From positions 3,968,001 to 4,032,000 of the forward strand of contig NZ_JBBKTU010000001.1 in the NCBI RefSeq assembly GCF_037892605.1: a stretch of DNA of 64,000 nt. Reading direction: 5' to 3'. The notes beneath the pieces are model-generated. The model did not search any database. It was not told the origin of the DNA and saw nothing but the letters and a program-made list of their open reading frames with translations. The stretch is from Lacibacter sp. H407 (GTDB lineage Bacteria; Bacteroidota; Bacteroidia; Chitinophagales; Chitinophagaceae). A program made the position numbers and the translations under genes. Numbering within the stretch: the first letter of the stretch is position 1; each line of letters begins with the position of its first letter. This document shows positions 17,689-27,918 of the stretch, in pieces.

Positions 17689-20600
17689 TTAAAACAACGC
17701 CCTCACACTTGCTCTTCCTGTATGAATAGCTTTGGATTCGCCGGGCTTACGTCCTTCGTAGGTAAAATTAATTTCCATATTATTGGCAAGTCGGCGTGTA
17801 AGATCAAGATTCCAGATAAAATTTTTACCTGGCAACAATGCATCTAACATAATAAAAGCAACAGTTGTATTGGTAGCACCATCGAACCGGATATTACTGA
17901 ATTGAAATTTTCCATTCAGCGTACTGCTTGATAAAACATTGTAGCGCATCTCTGTAATGATGGAATTGATGGTTGCCCGTTCTTTTTGCCCTTCCTGATT
18001 TTGTTTATCTTCTAATTTGTAGTTGAGTGAAAGACGAAACTTTGTTCCTTTCTGAAAACTGATAGAAGGTTCCGTTACAAACTGTGCAAGGTTATAATTC
18101 CTGTTTCCAAACGAAGGCGTTTCCAATTGATTTTTAATTGACTTTACAGATACATTCGTTGAAAAACTTTTGCTCAGATTCCAGCGGATACGACCCGACA
18201 GATCACGAAGTGTTCTTGTTTCCAACCCATAGGTTAAAATAGAGCGTCCCTCGTTACGGATATGCGTAACATCAAATCCCCACACGGTGCTGGTGCGGTT
18301 AAAGAAAAGTGTATTGGTAAGAACAGAACTGAGTGAGATCAAACTGGTGTCCTGCGTTGGTTTGGAAAACGGATCAAGGTTGAAATTTTTATCAGAGATT
18401 TCTTTTTTGAAGATCTGCATTCCCGATTGCAAAGAAATACGAGTCAAAAATTTACTGAACCCTTTTGCTTTGTTGATATCGATCAATGCTCTCGGGCTGA
18501 GGTTGAAGCTGTAGTTGAATTGATTGTAATTCGCCCGTATAAAATCAAGTGTTGGTGTAAACACACGAATATATCGTGCCTGATCCTGGTACAAGGCTAC
18601 TTCAAATTCATTCAATTGCGGAATGCCATCGGAATTATAATCGTTCCATGTAAATTCACCTTGCCCGGCAGGTACTTCCAGAAAAGAATAATCCCTGCGT
18701 TGTTCCTGACCACTTCCTACTTCGTACAACACGTTTCCTGTTACCATGCCCTTCCATTCGTTGATAAAATATTCCGCACGGCTTAATAAGGTACGTTCCG
18801 GCTGCTGACCGGTAATTTGTGCATTGTACACTTTCAACTCTCTCACGGTGGCGTTTAAGCGAAACTGATGTTTTTCACTATTCATCAGTTCCACGTATGC
18901 ATTGTAGTTAAAGCTGCGGTCGGTTTGTTCGAGTGCTTTACCCAATGGAAGTTTATCACGACGTGTAAAAAAACTCACACCCCATTTATTGGCAGCTTCC
19001 TTTGAACGGAGAAATAGCGTCCATGTATCCCACATAAATGTAAGCGCCGATAATGAATCAGTTAAACGGTTACGTGTTTCGTTTTGTTCCAGATAGTATT
19101 GTCCACCGATCTCGATATTATCTAATTTTTCAAATCGTTTTTTAAGATCAACCGTTGGGCGAAGGAAGAATCCTTTGTTGAAACCACTATCGGTCGACGA
19201 ATAATTTATGTTTCCGGTCCAGGTCCATCCTTTCTGTTGAAAACTATGTTGCAGTATCTGGCGATAACCTTTGAATAAGGTTCCCCGCTGATAGTTCTGA
19301 ACAGTGTAACTGAATTTGTGCATGTTGGTTCGCATCAATTCCAACCCTGCAATTGCCAACAACTCTTTTTCCTGTTGCAGAAAAATGGGAAGCCCCCACT
19401 CTCTTGTAAACTCAACGGGGCGTAAGCGTTCCAATGCTCGAAAACTTTCCTGTACATATTCATAACTGCCCGTGAGTTTATATGTCAATGGCTTTTTTGG
19501 ATTGCCTTTGAATTTATTTGTGTATTGTAAGGCCATGCGACCTGCAACTCCATCATCATTACTTTTTTCTTTGCGTGAAAGTGTATTGATATCAAACCTG
19601 CTGATGGCCAGTTCGGATTTAATGAGAAAATTTTTGTTAAGCTGATAATCGGTTCCCACCGTCATCATTTGCTGTGTACGTGGGGCTACCAGCCGCACAG
19701 CCGGTGCATACCGTCCCAACCTTACACCATTCTCAGGAGCGATCCATTTGAAGGTTCGGCCATTTGCACCCGATTGCTCCAGTACATAATCACCATTGCC
19801 TTGTCCCACATCGGTAAACGATGCACTGAACACATCCGGCTGATCGATAGTTGTATATACCAACACCGAATCATAAGTAATACTGTTTACAGTTGAATCA
19901 GTCATGCGATACACAATTCGATTGGCAGCAAACGTATCACGCACAATCGATGGATACAATGCCGTTTCCACTCTGTCGCCCACATCAAAGAGAAATTGCT
20001 TTTGTTCTGTTGTGAGAAACTGGTTCACGGATGTGTTCTTTGAATCAGCATTTGAAAATGCATTGACCCTTACCGTTAGTTTTTCATTTAGTTTTAATTC
20101 GTTGCCAACAAAAAACTGTGAGTTGAGAAAATTCCTGTCGGCATATTCAAATTCCACTTGTATGCGTCTGTCTTTGTTGATCATTCTTCTTGGCGTGAAA
20201 GTGATCTCAGCCGTATTGTAATTGATCACATAATCCTGGTCTTCTCCACGCTGCATTAATTCGCCATCAATGAACACACGTTCTGTTCCTGCAAGTACAA
20301 TAAAGAACAGTTCACCATTTGGGCCCTGTAAACGATACGGCCCCTGGTTACCTTCCTGTCCTTGAAAAACATAGCGATTGAATTTCCCCTTTGCGATAGC
20401 GCCCGAAACCATCGTGGAATTTTTACCGCTCTTGAACACATTGCTTTCGTTTTGAAACGAGATCCCCTGCAGACGTTTGAAAAAGCTGAGGAAGTAAGCA
20501 TCGTTTCGTCGGATATCAATATCACCTAAGTTAAGTTGCCAGCCTTTCTTTTTGAGTTGGATCCACACACGGTCAAATTCATTCAACTGCTGCGTATTGC

Positions 20601-21123
20601 CTTCTGCCTGTACAGGAATATTATTATCAGTTAATGCAGCAGACAGCATCATACTATCGCCGATCATTCCATTGATCTGTAAATTCAATACACCATTCAC
20701 TACTGCATCCTGGTTATTGCCAAATGAAATGCCACGGCCAAAACTTCCGTTATAATTCACATTGCCAAAATCGAACATGCCTTTGCCAAATCCTGTATTC
20801 TGATCGATGGTGATGGGTGTTGTCATGAAGTTGTTCTTCACATCTTCAAAATTCATACGCTGTACCTGTGCATTCAGTTTGTAGGGAAATACCCTGTACG
20901 TTACCGTTACAGAATCCATAGCCGGAGGATTGATCCAGAACAGTTGTGCATTGATCGCATCTACACGGTAACTCTCCGCAGCTATTCCTGCAATAATGAT
21001 CGATTTGGGCACCAAACTCAGCGAATCAATTTTAACGGGAGTTGTTTTTGTGCTGATCTTTTTCGTCCGGAGATTCGATAAGGAGTTGGGCTGCTGTGCA
21101 AACGACAGCAGAGAGGATAGCAA
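17689..21123 (-). CDS. Giant outer-membrane beta-barrel protein, start codon unclear
   Basis: A protein of at least 1,144 residues made of alternating amphipathic strands over most of its length, ending in an aromatic-rich segment typical of outer-membrane barrels. Around residues 280-330 it has VFIDGELMQRGEDQDYVINY, a motif also seen in SprA-like and other large Bacteroidota outer-membrane proteins; overall it is not SprA-sized. The function is unknown; export or surface assembly is possible. From TTG at 21123 the signal peptide lacks its charged start. Upstream codons to 21153 encode I-R-K-L-V-F-F-I-A-V and complete a normal signal peptide, but no ATG, GTG or TTG lies there before the stop at 21157-21159. 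ATC at 21151-21153 is one base from ATG. Confidence 0.8.
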   Translation of the reverse strand: MLSSLLSFAQQPNSLSNLRTKKISTKTTPVKIDSLSLVPKSIIIAGIAAESYRVDAINAQLFWINPPAMDSVTVTYRVFPYKLNAQVQRMNFEDVKNNFMTTPITIDQNTGFGKGMFDFGNVNYNGSFGRGISFGNNQDAVVNGVLNLQINGMIGDSMMLSAALTDNNIPVQAEGNTQQLNEFDRVWIQLKKKGWQLNLGDIDIRRNDAYFLSFFKRLQGISFQNESNVFKSGKNSTMVSGAIAKGKFNRYVFQGQEGNQGPYRLQGPNGELFFIVLAGTERVFIDGELMQRGEDQDYVINYNTAEITFTPRRMINKDRRIQVEFEYADRNFLNSQFFVGNELKLNEKLTVRVNAFSNADSKNTSVNQFLTTEQKQFLFDVGDRVETALYPSIVRDTFAANRIVYRMTDSTVNSITYDSVLVYTTIDQPDVFSASFTDVGQGNGDYVLEQSGANGRTFKWIAPENGVRLGRYAPAVRLVAPRTQQMMTVGTDYQLNKNFLIKSELAISRFDINTLSRKEKSNDDGVAGRMALQYTNKFKGNPKKPLTYKLTGSYEYVQESFRALERLRPVEFTREWGLPIFLQQEKELLAIAGLELMRTNMHKFSYTVQNYQRGTLFKGYRQILQHSFQQKGWTWTGNINYSSTDSGFNKGFFLRPTVDLKKRFEKLDNIEIGGQYYLEQNETRNRLTDSLSALTFMWDTWTLFLRSKEAANKWGVSFFTRRDKLPLGKALEQTDRSFNYNAYVELMNSEKHQFRLNATVRELKVYNAQITGQQPERTLLSRAEYFINEWKGMVTGNVLYEVGSGQEQRRDYSFLEVPAGQGEFTWNDYNSDGIPQLNEFEVALYQDQARYIRVFTPTLDFIRANYNQFNYSFNLSPRALIDINKAKGFSKFLTRISLQSGMQIFKKEISDKNFNLDPFSKPTQDTSLISLSSVLTNTLFFNRTSTVWGFDVTHIRNEGRSILTYGLETRTLRDLSGRIRWNLSKSFSTNVSVKSIKNQLETPSFGNRNYNLAQFVTEPSISFQKGTKFRLSLNYKLEDKQNQEGQKERATINSIITEMRYNVLSSSTLNGKFQFSNIRFDGATNTTVAFIMLDALLPGKNFIWNLDLTRRLANNMEINFTYEGRKPGESKAIHTGRASVRALF

Positions 21124-21208
21124 TACGGCGATGAAAAAGACGAGTTTTCTGATAAGTCAGTGGTTTTCAGGATAAGAATGCATAAAAGTATAATTTATTG
21201 TGCTAACC

Positions 21209-21241
21209 AGCCCTTCAGGGTTTTTAAAAACCCGGAGGGCT
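21209..21241. repeat. Long hairpin after sdhB
   Basis: AGCCCT-TC-AGGGTTTTT / AAAAACCC-GG-AGGGCT pairs over about 14 bp with a 2-base internal mismatch. No T-run follows, but it lies just past the sdhB terminator and may protect the operon mRNA 3' end. Confidence 0.55.
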
Positions 21242-21245
21242 TCCC

Positions 21246-21282
21246 AAAAAAAAGAAAAGACCCCGGTGAGGAAGTCTCTTCT
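21246..21282 (-). terminator. Probable terminator of sdhCAB
   Basis: Read on the minus strand, GAAGAGAC-loop-GGTCTTTTC forms an imperfect stem running into CTTTTTTTTGGG, about 45 bases past the sdhB stop. Confidence 0.65.
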
Positions 21283-21324
21283 TGATTGTATGTTGAACAG
21301 TCACCCTGCGGGTGAACAGTCAAC

Positions 21325-22089
21325 TTATTTTGTAGCAGTTAAACTTGCAACAGCGTATTCAGCATTCAAACGTGCAATATTCGTCAATGAAATCTCTTTC
21401 GGACAAACAGCTTCACAGGCACCTGTGTTTGTACACGCACCAAAACCTTCTTTATCCATTTGCGCCACCATATTGAGCACACGTGTTTTCTTTTCCGGTT
21501 CACCCTGTGGCAGTTGGTTGAGATGCGCCACTTTCGCACTCACAAATAACATTGCTGAAGAGTTTTTACAAGCGGCAACACATGCACCGCAACCAATACA
21601 GGCTGCAGCAGCAAAGGCTGCATCGGCTTTTGCTTTATCAATAGGCAATGCATTTGCATCAACCGCATTACCGGTATTTACACTGATATACCCACCTGCC
21701 TGAATGATACGATCGAATGCTGAACGATCGACCATCAGATCCTTGATCACAGGAAATGCATTGGCTCTCCATGGTTCTACAACAATGGTATCACCTTCGT
21801 TAAACGCACGCATATGTAACTGGCAAGTTGTGTTTGCTTCCCAAGGACCGTGTGGACGTCCATTGATATACATACTGCACATACCACAAATACCTTCACG
21901 GCAATCGTGATCGAAAGCAATCGGGTCTTTCCCTTCGCCGATCAGCTCTTCGTTCAACACATCAAACATTTCAAGAAAACTCATCTCCTGCGAAATATTT
22001 TTTGCATCGTAGGTTTCAAACGAACCTTTATCGTTGCTGTTCTTCTGGCGCCAAACTTTCAGTTTTACATTGATATTTTTATGTTCCAT
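21325..22089 (-). CDS. sdhB: Succinate dehydrogenase / fumarate reductase iron-sulfur subunit
   Basis: The electron-transfer subunit of complex II, passing electrons from FAD to quinone. All three cluster sites are present in 254 residues: [2Fe-2S] [10 protein letters not shown] with Cys63, 68, 71 and 89; [4Fe-4S] [11 protein letters not shown] (Cys164, 167, 170, 174); and a second C-terminal set [12 protein letters not shown] (Cys219, 225, 229) for the third cluster. It is the last gene of sdhC-sdhA-sdhB, 21 bases after sdhA. A short hairpin (TCACCC-TGC-GGGTGA, 21301-21315) lies just past the stop codon. Confidence 0.97.
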   Translation of the reverse strand: MEHKNINVKLKVWRQKNSNDKGSFETYDAKNISQEMSFLEMFDVLNEELIGEGKDPIAFDHDCREGICGMCSMYINGRPHGPWEANTTCQLHMRAFNEGDTIVVEPWRANAFPVIKDLMVDRSAFDRIIQAGGYISVNTGNAVDANALPIDKAKADAAFAAAACIGCGACVAACKNSSAMLFVSAKVAHLNQLPQGEPEKKTRVLNMVAQMDKEGFGACTNTGACEAVCPKEISLTNIARLNAEYAVASLTATK

Positions 22090-22110
22090 AAAATCAAAAG
22101 CGATTTTAAA

Positions 22111-24081
22111 TTATTTATAAGAACGTTGACTCGGTTTCACCACTTCGTAATTCAACTCTTCTTTGTGTAGTTGCCATTCATGATCACCTTTCAGTTCCCA
22201 TGCAGCTACATACATATACTTATCATCATGACGTAATGCTTCACCATCTTCTGTCTGGTGCTCTTCACGGAAGTGACCACCACAACTTTCTTCACGGTTC
22301 AACGCATCAATACACATCAACTCGCCCAACTCAATAAAGTCAGCTACACGGTTTGCTTTATCTAACTCAGGATTCATTTCGTTGATTTCGCCGGGAATGC
22401 GCACATCACTCCAGAACTCATTCTTCAACTGCTGTACTTCTTTGATCGCCTGTTTCAAACCTTCGGCATTGCGGGCCATACCACATTTGTCCCAAATGAT
22501 CTTACCCAAACGCTTATGAAAACTTTCAACGGTTTTTGTTCCTTTAATATTCATGAGCATGTGAATGCGGTCACGAACTTTACTTTCTGCTTCAGCAAAT
22601 GCAGGATGATCAGTTGGAATTGCTTTGGTACGGATCTCGTCTGCGAGATAGTTACCGATCGTATAAGGAATTACAAAATATCCATCAGCCAAACCTTGCA
22701 TCAATGCACTTGCACCCAAACGGTTTGCACCATGGTCGCTGAAGTTTGCTTCACCTAATGCATACAAGCCGGGAATATTCGTCATCAGTTCATAATCAAC
22801 CCACAAGCCACCCATTGTATAGTGTACCGCAGGGTAAATGCGCATCGGTACTTCGTATGGATTTTCGCCTGTGATCTTTGCATACATGTCAAAGAGGTTA
22901 CCATACTTCTCTTTCACTACATCCTTCCCCATTTGGGTAATGGTTTCAGCATCGGCATTGATACCACGCTTACCAGCTTCAATTTTTCCATAACGTTGAA
23001 TAGCGGCTGCATAATCCAAATAAACAGCTTGCTTACTTGAACCAACACCGTAACCCGCATCGCAACGTTCTTTTGCTGCACGGCTTGCCACGTCACGTGG
23101 AACGAGGTTACCAAATGCAGGATATCTTCTCTCTAAATAATAATCTCTTTCTTCTTCGGGAATTTCATTGGCCTTGCGTGTATCGCCTTGTTTTTTCGGA
23201 ACCCAAATACGTCCATCGTTCCGGAGCGATTCACTCATCAATGTGAGCTTACTCTGATGATCACCACTTACAGGAATACAGGTCGGGTGAATTTGCGTAA
23301 AGCAAGGGTTGGCAAACATGGCACCTTTCTTATGTGCTTTCCACGCAGCAGTAACATTACTTCCCATCGCATTTGTAGAAAGATAAAATACGTTACCATA
23401 TCCACCGCTGCATAACAGTACCGCATGACCGAAGTGGCGTTCCAACTCACCTGTTACAAGGTTGCGTGCTATAATACCACGTGCCTTACCATCGATCATT
23501 ACAATATCCAGCATTTCATGACGTGAATATTGTGTTACATTACCCAATGCGATCTGGCGTTCCAATGCCTGGTAAGCACCTATCAATAATTGCTGTCCGG
23601 TTTGGCCTGCAGCATAAAATGTACGTTGTACCTGTGTACCACCAAATGAACGGTTGCTTAACAAACCACCATACTCACGTGCAAAAGGAACACCTTGTGC
23701 AACACATTGGTCAATGATGTTTGCACTCACTTCCGCTAAACGATGAACGTTTCCTTCACGTGCACGGTAGTCGCCACCTTTAATTGTATCGTAAAACAAA
23801 CGGTAGGTGCTATCACCATCGTTCTGGTAATTTTTTGCAGCGTTTATACCACCCTGCGCCGCAATCGAGTGTGCCCGGCGTGGGCTATCCTGGAAACAAA
23901 ATGTTTTCACCTTATAACCAAGTTCACCTAAAGCCGCAGCGGCAGATGCACCGGCCAAACCTGTACCAATCACAATCACTTCAAGACTGCGTTTGTTGGC
24001 AGGGTTCACCAGTTTACAACTGTTTTTATAATTAACCCATTTAGTATCTAACGGACCGGCAGGAATTTTTGAATTGAGCAT
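22111..24081 (-). CDS. sdhA: Succinate dehydrogenase / fumarate reductase flavoprotein subunit
   Basis: The catalytic subunit oxidising succinate to fumarate. Its 656 residues include the dinucleotide fold [18 protein letters not shown], the covalent FAD histidine His71 in [19 protein letters not shown] in the capping region, and [12 protein letters not shown] near the active site. The length and pairing with a single cytochrome b subunit are those of the Bacteroidota/epsilonproteobacterial type. It lies 112 bases after sdhC and 21 bases before sdhB in one operon. Confidence 0.97.
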   Translation of the reverse strand: MLNSKIPAGPLDTKWVNYKNSCKLVNPANKRSLEVIVIGTGLAGASAAAALGELGYKVKTFCFQDSPRRAHSIAAQGGINAAKNYQNDGDSTYRLFYDTIKGGDYRAREGNVHRLAEVSANIIDQCVAQGVPFAREYGGLLSNRSFGGTQVQRTFYAAGQTGQQLLIGAYQALERQIALGNVTQYSRHEMLDIVMIDGKARGIIARNLVTGELERHFGHAVLLCSGGYGNVFYLSTNAMGSNVTAAWKAHKKGAMFANPCFTQIHPTCIPVSGDHQSKLTLMSESLRNDGRIWVPKKQGDTRKANEIPEEERDYYLERRYPAFGNLVPRDVASRAAKERCDAGYGVGSSKQAVYLDYAAAIQRYGKIEAGKRGINADAETITQMGKDVVKEKYGNLFDMYAKITGENPYEVPMRIYPAVHYTMGGLWVDYELMTNIPGLYALGEANFSDHGANRLGASALMQGLADGYFVIPYTIGNYLADEIRTKAIPTDHPAFAEAESKVRDRIHMLMNIKGTKTVESFHKRLGKIIWDKCGMARNAEGLKQAIKEVQQLKNEFWSDVRIPGEINEMNPELDKANRVADFIELGELMCIDALNREESCGGHFREEHQTEDGEALRHDDKYMYVAAWELKGDHEWQLHKEELNYEVVKPSQRSYK

Positions 24082-24193
24082 ATCGTATCAAATTCGTTTA
24101 TCGTACAAATTATAAGGTATTTTTTTTGTAGCCAGCTTTTGTGTTATCTGTTCGGCTGTTGTTGCGTCGCACACTTCAACGTTCTGATCTGTT

Positions 24194-24901
24194 TTATTCG
24201 ATCCACTTCAAATACATTGCAACAGGCATCAATGCAAAGAGCACACTTACCAGCAAAGAAAAGCCAAGGCCAATCGTATTTAATAACAACAAATAGCGAT
24301 TGTTGTTTACTCCAATGGTACGGAAGGCGCTTTGGAAACCATGCAGCAGATGCCAGAACAATGAGATACATGCAACAATGTACACGATCACTACCCATAA
24401 TTCACTAAAGGTTACTTTCATTAAGCCAAACATATCGTGCATCAATACACCGTTGTATTCAACCGGAAATTCAAGACCGGCTTCTGTAAAACGGGCAGGC
24501 ACCCAAAAATGACTAAAGTGCAATACAAAAAACAAGAGCAACAGTGTGCCCAGCAATCCCATGCTGCGGCTGTACCACTTACTTCCTTTATTTCCCATCT
24601 CAACTGCATAGCCGGTAGACCGTGCTTTTTGATTTTGCAGTGTAAGCATATACCCCTGTACAATGTGCAATACAATACCCGCCATCAATCCAACTTCTAA
24701 TATCCTGATGAGGACGGTAGAAGCCATGAAATGCGCTGCTTTGTTAAACATCTGACCATTATCGTCGGGGTTAAACAAATCAGCAAAAATGGTCGCATTA
24801 ATACTTACGTGAATAATTAAAAAGGAAATAAGAAACAAGCCGGTAAGGCCCATCACTAATTTTTTACCAATAGAAGAAGTAAACATCTGCTTAAACGTCA
24901 T
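24194..24901 (-). CDS. sdhC: Succinate dehydrogenase cytochrome b558-type subunit
   Basis: The membrane anchor of complex II: 235 residues with five predicted helices. Histidines suited as heme ligands lie in LIIHVSIN, IVLHIVQGY, FVLHFSHFW and FWHLLHGF, consistent with a diheme, menaquinone-linked single-subunit anchor. No separate sdhD exists, as expected for this type. First gene of sdhCAB, with a perfect -7 element about 30 bases upstream. Confidence 0.95.
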   Translation of the reverse strand: MTFKQMFTSSIGKKLVMGLTGLFLISFLIIHVSINATIFADLFNPDDNGQMFNKAAHFMASTVLIRILEVGLMAGIVLHIVQGYMLTLQNQKARSTGYAVEMGNKGSKWYSRSMGLLGTLLLLFFVLHFSHFWVPARFTEAGLEFPVEYNGVLMHDMFGLMKVTFSELWVVIVYIVACISLFWHLLHGFQSAFRTIGVNNNRYLLLLNTIGLGFSLLVSVLFALMPVAMYLKWIE

Positions 24902-24926
24902 AACAAAATAGTTTTGGGAAGCCGTT

Positions 24927-24955
24927 GCAAATTTAGGGTATGAACAGTTCCAAAA
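24927..24955 (-). promoter_or_regulatory. sdhCAB promoter
   Basis: TAAATTTGC on the minus strand is an exact TAnnTTTGC match, with TTTTGG about 15 bases further upstream as a closely spaced -33 candidate. Confidence 0.6.
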
Positions 24956-24980
24956 TGCAGATAACTATGATTAATGCAAT

Positions 24981-25010
24981 AAAAAATGCCCTTGAAACAA
25001 GGGCATTTTA
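24981..25010 (-). terminator. Rho-independent terminator of the barrel-protein gene
   Basis: AAAATGCCCTTG-AAA-CAAGGGCATTTT, a 12-bp perfect stem, runs into TTTTTTATT on the minus strand, 24 bases past the stop at 25034. It also insulates the sdhC promoter. Confidence 0.9.
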
Positions 25011-25033
25011 ATTTATTTATGTATTTACTAAAA

Positions 25034-25855
25034 TTAAAAGCGGATACCGATTGTTAGTCCCGCCCTTACACCTGCCCACGGACCATCTACAATTGCCTTT
25101 ACATTGTTGGCGCTTACATCGGCTGTAATTTTTGTTAACGGAATATCGTTTTCGAAGTCGTTGATAATAGTTCTTATCTCATCTTGCTCATTTGCTGAAA
25201 GGCTAGAAGAAGGAACGCCACTCAAGGTTCCTTTACTTACTCCGTAATGACCGCCCAGTATCCACCAATCGAGTGAAACCATTTTACCAATTTGCCATTG
25301 TGCGCCAAACATCAATCCGCCGCTGTGAGTTGTTACATCGCCTTTTAGTTTAATGGTATTGGTACCACCTCCGTCAGTATCAAATTCAATTGGTAATTCT
25401 TCAGAACTAAACTTTGCAAAACGATAATAAGGGGCAATATAAAAACCACGGCCGTATCCTTTTTTGCTCAGGTAAAACCGCACTTCAGGTGTAATAGCGA
25501 AGTTGCCAACTTTCAAATCGTTGAGGGTTTGTGTTACATCGGGATTATCGGTACCAACAAGATCAATGATGGTGCTTTTGAGAGGTAAACCAACCGTTGG
25601 CATTGAACGTACACCTAATGCAACCGAAATATGTTTTGTAAGCACACGCTCGTACTGAAACGAATAATTTTTTAAACCCAATGCCATCAGGTTTACTTTT
25701 ATAATATTCTTTTTTATTTCGGCTTTTTCTTTTGGAGCTTCCGATGGCTGTTGCTTTGAACCACCCGACTGCTCATCCAATGTTGATTGAGCGTTCAGTA
25801 AGGTTGTACTGCTGCAAAGAATAGCGGCAAGCAGAATGAGGCGATTACGTTTCAT
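25034..25855 (-). CDS. Outer-membrane beta-barrel protein, DUF3575-like
   Basis: A 273-residue protein with a signal peptide ending near LLNAQ, a polar Gln/Ser/Lys linker (about 23-48), then a barrel beginning IIKVNLMALGLKNYSFQYER, the typical opening of DUF3575-like proteins, and ending in AGLTIGIRF with terminal Phe as in outer-membrane proteins. The role is unknown. It is monocistronic with its own terminator. Confidence 0.75.
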   Translation of the reverse strand: MKRNRLILLAAILCSSTTLLNAQSTLDEQSGGSKQQPSEAPKEKAEIKKNIIKVNLMALGLKNYSFQYERVLTKHISVALGVRSMPTVGLPLKSTIIDLVGTDNPDVTQTLNDLKVGNFAITPEVRFYLSKKGYGRGFYIAPYYRFAKFSSEELPIEFDTDGGGTNTIKLKGDVTTHSGGLMFGAQWQIGKMVSLDWWILGGHYGVSKGTLSGVPSSSLSANEQDEIRTIINDFENDIPLTKITADVSANNVKAIVDGPWAGVRAGLTIGIRF

Positions 25856-25961
25856 ACGTTTTTGTTTTTTTGAAATGTGGATTTGAGTTGACGGGTAAAA
25901 TTGCAGTTTCTTTTTGCACTAATCTATACCTACAAGGGGGTATTTTTCCCGAACAGGCAAA

Positions 25962-26528
25962 TTAAACTTCCAGGCGCTTATTCAATTCGCCATCAATTTT
26001 TTTGAACAGGTGATACGGTTTATAAATGCGCCAGTTATCCAGTTCCATTAATTCAAGATAGCGGTTGAGTTTAAGTTTCTTGAAATCGTATTGGGTTTGT
26101 TCAGGCATGTTGAGGATAATGGTCCACCCTTCTTCATCAATACATTCCTCATACCATTCCTCGTAATAATCTTTTTCGCTGCTGTGAAAGTTGAGAACGC
26201 TTTCTGCGATCAGAATAAACTTGTAAATCCCTTCTGCCATCAGTTTATCGATCACTTCACGCTTCAGTTCCATGATGTCGTTCTCAATGGCATCATTCCA
26301 TTCGCCGATCATTTCAATGATGGCATATTTCTCCGCATAATCAGCGATCAATATTTTGAGGTATAAGGTGCGGCTGCCAAACTCATCCCATTGCGGATGG
26401 ATATAATAATTGTAAACGGTATGTGTAAACTCAAATTCGGAATACTCCCGCCCGAAAAACGGCGAACGCTCATCTTCTTCTGTTACGTAAATGTGGCGCC
26501 AGTTATAAAAAGGTTCAATTGTATGCAT
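25962..26528 (-). CDS. Conserved hypothetical acidic protein
   Basis: An 188-residue protein starting MHTIEPFYNWRHIY, rich in Glu, Asp, Tyr and Trp, with no signal peptide or membrane helix. The start at 26528 is preferred because upstream in-frame residues are hydrophobic and unrelated. The sequence has the look of a conserved Bacteroidota cytosolic protein but no named domain is recognised. It lies on the same strand as the following small gene and the transglutaminase / ATP-grasp cluster and may be associated with it. Confidence 0.7.
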   Translation of the reverse strand: MHTIEPFYNWRHIYVTEEDERSPFFGREYSEFEFTHTVYNYYIHPQWDEFGSRTLYLKILIADYAEKYAIIEMIGEWNDAIENDIMELKREVIDKLMAEGIYKFILIAESVLNFHSSEKDYYEEWYEECIDEEGWTIILNMPEQTQYDFKKLKLNRYLELMELDNWRIYKPYHLFKKIDGELNKRLEV

Positions 26529-26602
26529 AGTTATAAGATGCCAGAGCAAAGCAGGCAACTATTGCAAAGTTGAAACTTGAACCGTTAAATAAAAAATTAA
26601 AA

Positions 26603-26866
26603 TCAGTTATCGCTGCTATCGTTGAAATAATTCACCAACTGCAGTATGGTACAGGGATGCACATAATTCAGCAAAGTTGCTTTAATGAGATCCTGCAGTT
26701 CATTACGGCTCATGCAAAATGCCTGATTTTGTAACGAAAGCTTGTACGCATTGATCTTGTGAAAAGCTAAACGGGCGAGTTGACTGGTGTGGTCTTCAAA
26801 AATGATAAACTCATCTGCGATGTGCGACTGATCGTCGAAGAATGGCTTTTTCATTGGATACATCAT
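26603..26866 (-). CDS. Small hypothetical protein next to the transglutaminase gene
   Basis: About 87 residues from the ATG at 26866; other possible starts are at 26863, 26854 and, giving 115 residues, 26950. It is a soluble, mainly helical protein with a C-terminal half LIKATLLNYVHPCTILQLVN. No family is recognised. It lies about 105 bases downstream of the transglutaminase gene on the same strand and could be the tail of that operon. Confidence 0.55.
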   Translation of the reverse strand: MMYPMKKPFFDDQSHIADEFIIFEDHTSQLARLAFHKINAYKLSLQNQAFCMSRNELQDLIKATLLNYVHPCTILQLVNYFNDSSDN

Positions 26867-26971
26867 TTTGGTTTTACAGTAATTGGATAAATTGGTAATG
26901 TGAATATAAGTGAAAACTTTTCGATTTACAATAGCTAATCTGGCCTTCACTTTATTTTTACGTGAAACTAC

Positions 26972-27910
26972 TTACTGCTGTGCGGCTTCTTCGGCCTGCT
27001 GTCGCTCTGCTTCCAAAGCCGATTCAGTAACGACCATTTGCACATCATTCAATTCTTCAAATACATGTCCATCCTCATAACCAACTGATACATACACCGA
27101 AAGTGTTTGCCGGGCCAAGCCTTTAAACGTTCCTTTTACAGGCGAGCAATCATTGAAATGCCGGCCAACAGCCAGCTTTACATGATGAGTTGTGGCCCAT
27201 ACGTTATTTGTAGGATCAATCCCCATCCAGCCGAGCTGCGGAATCCACGCTTCTACCCATGCATGCGTTGCGCCTTCACCCCGCATTCCATTTTTGTTAG
27301 GACAGATATAACCACTCACATAACGTGAAGGAATACCCATGGTACGCAACAACTGTAACAGCACATGTGCGAAATCCTGGCATACACCGCTGCGGTGTTC
27401 CAATATTTCATCCACCGTTGTTTCAATATTGGTGATGCCTTTGATGTACTTAAACCCGGAGAAAATAAAAGCTGAACATGCTTCCACGATCTGCTTCACT
27501 GTTTTTTGATCGCAATCAATTGATAAAAGTATTTCCTGTATTGCCTTAGCCGACTGTATTTCTTCGGGCCTCGCCAATTCAAGTAAATGAAAATCTTTTT
27601 CGATGTATTGTAAGAGATCGTTGACTGTTGGTGCAACATCAGAGACTACATCGTGTGCAATTGTACGAACCACCACCCGACTGTCAACCACAAGCGTTTT
27701 ATGTGCTTCCATTAAACTGAAATCGGCACAGCGGTTACCCCAATGATCTAAAAAGAAAAACATTTCAGGATCGGATGTGATGTTTACGTCGTGTTGTAAT
27801 ATTTCCTGCTGATCAGAAGCAACCGGATAAATACGTAACTGGTTCACACTTTCCTTTACAGGCCTGTTGTAAGTATATTTTGTAACGTGATGTATCTGAA
27901 AAACCGGCAT
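26972..27910 (-). CDS. Transglutaminase-like cysteine protease/ligase
   Basis: A 312-residue protein with an N-terminal beta domain (residues 1-90, FQIHHVTKYTYNRPVKESVN) and a transglutaminase core. The triad is Cys177 in RSGVCQDFAH, His216 in GATHAWVEAW and Asp232 in MGIDPTNN. It belongs to the bacterial transglutaminase-like family found next to alpha-E and circularly permuted ATP-grasp genes. It may cut or form isopeptide bonds. It is the third gene of that cluster, eight bases after the alpha-E gene. The last ~20 residues are Glu/Gln/Ala-rich. Confidence 0.88.
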   Translation of the reverse strand: MPVFQIHHVTKYTYNRPVKESVNQLRIYPVASDQQEILQHDVNITSDPEMFFFLDHWGNRCADFSLMEAHKTLVVDSRVVVRTIAHDVVSDVAPTVNDLLQYIEKDFHLLELARPEEIQSAKAIQEILLSIDCDQKTVKQIVEACSAFIFSGFKYIKGITNIETTVDEILEHRSGVCQDFAHVLLQLLRTMGIPSRYVSGYICPNKNGMRGEGATHAWVEAWIPQLGWMGIDPTNNVWATTHHVKLAVGRHFNDCSPVKGTFKGLARQTLSVYVSVGYEDGHVFEELNDVQMVVTESALEAERQQAEEAAQQ

Positions 27911-27918
27911 CCTTGAAT

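Noticed and set aside
21209-21241. Hairpin considered as the main sdhB terminator
   Set aside because: No T-run follows it; the nearer T-rich structure at 21246-21282 fits better.
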